A program made the translations under genes and the position numbers. Below are positions 63,811-64,000 of a stretch of 64,000 nt of DNA, in pieces (the stretch's first letter is position 1; each line of letters starts with the position of its first letter). The stretch is from Catenulispora pinistramenti (GTDB lineage Bacteria > Actinomycetota > Actinomycetes > Streptomycetales > Catenulisporaceae), in the NCBI RefSeq assembly GCF_018274385.1, contig NZ_JAAFYZ010000017.1:17798-81797 (forward strand), given 5' to 3'. The notes below the pieces were generated by a model. It was not told the DNA's origin, made no database searches, and worked only from the letters and a program-made list of their open reading frames with translations.

Positions 63811-63988
63811 CGGTCCGTTCCCCTCGGTCGCGTCGTCAGCCCGGGGGGTACAGCACCGGTGTCCGGGGGTAAAGTCCGCGCGCTTGCGGTCATGCGTGTG
63901 AGCTGCGGTTTGTGATAGCGCGAACTTGACCCCCGGCCACCGGCACTGTAGGCGAAGCCCTGCCGACGCGACCGAGGGGAACGAACCG
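63811..63988. repeat. Long imperfect palindrome (about 73-bp arms), MITE-like
   Basis: Left arm 63811-63883 and right arm 63916-63988 are reverse complements over most of their length, with a nearly exact outer 29 bp (63811-63839 versus 63960-63988) and a second well-matched block further in. About 32 bp separate the arms. The stretch encodes no plausible protein. It may be a miniature inverted-repeat element or a chromosomal intergenic repeat, with a cruciform/RNA-fold alternative. Confidence 0.75.
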
Positions 63989-64000
63989 AAAACCAGCCGG

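Noticed and set aside
63589..63915. 108-codon ORF near the right edge
   Set aside because: Overlaps the palindrome, lacks a ribosome site and has no family resemblance.

Overview
The window is very GC-rich, densely packed DNA from an actinobacterium (Streptomyces/Catenulispora-like; genus not determinable from sequence alone). Evidence is the strong G/C bias at third positions, GTG/TTG starts, ATGA/GTGA stop-start overlaps, actinobacterial families (MprF-like fusion, PknH-type sensor lipoprotein, ECF/Rieske pair, LLM flavoprotein) and a large NRPS locus. No rRNA, tRNA or CRISPR was seen.

Region 1 (1-7844) is a family-5 ABC importer (permease cut by the window edge, two ATPases, lipoprotein receptor), a GH1 beta-glucosidase and a LacI regulator, most simply a beta-glucoside/cello-oligosaccharide uptake locus. 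Region 2 (7875-30639) is accessory and housekeeping DNA: an HNH-like toxin with an eCIS-type N-terminal motif, a sugar-acid dehydratase, lipoproteins, an LLM flavoprotein, an ATP-grasp enzyme, an aminoacyl-phosphatidylglycerol synthase/hydrolase pair, an HxlR-SDR divergon, a MerR regulator, a GGCT-M24 fusion, an overlapping pair of AlkB-like dioxygenases, two secreted proteins sharing a promoter motif, and several gene remnants. Region 3 (28617-32129) is a divergon: a cupredoxin/Tat-phosphoesterase/membrane protein operon on the minus strand and an ECF sigma factor with a membrane Rieske protein on the plus strand. Both promoters carry the same motif, so they look like one regulon.

Region 4 (32220-63124) is a roughly 31 kb nonribosomal peptide cluster that does not match any pathway I can name. 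Two divergent, tightly coupled operons start near 45.46-45.83 kb. The minus operon encodes two radical-SAM proteins (both with apparent N-terminal B12-type regions), a GxCxG hydrolase, a PCP-TE, a free A domain, a CmlA-type diiron beta-hydroxylase, a type II thioesterase, an A-PCP and a flavin halogenase-like enzyme. The plus operon encodes an MFS exporter, an A-PCP, an unknown 88-residue protein, a TauD/SyrP-like oxygenase, a C-PCP, a C-A-nMT-PCP-C protein (predicted to use Asn), an A-PCP, a methyltransferase and an ATP-grasp ligase. The domain count is 5 A, 3 C, 6 PCP, 1 TE and 1 TEII, so the line is dissociated and must load carriers in trans.

Region 5 (63125-64000) is non-coding, with a truncated GNAT gene and a long imperfect palindrome at the right edge. 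Short tandem repeats are frequent across the window, both between genes and inside protein linkers.
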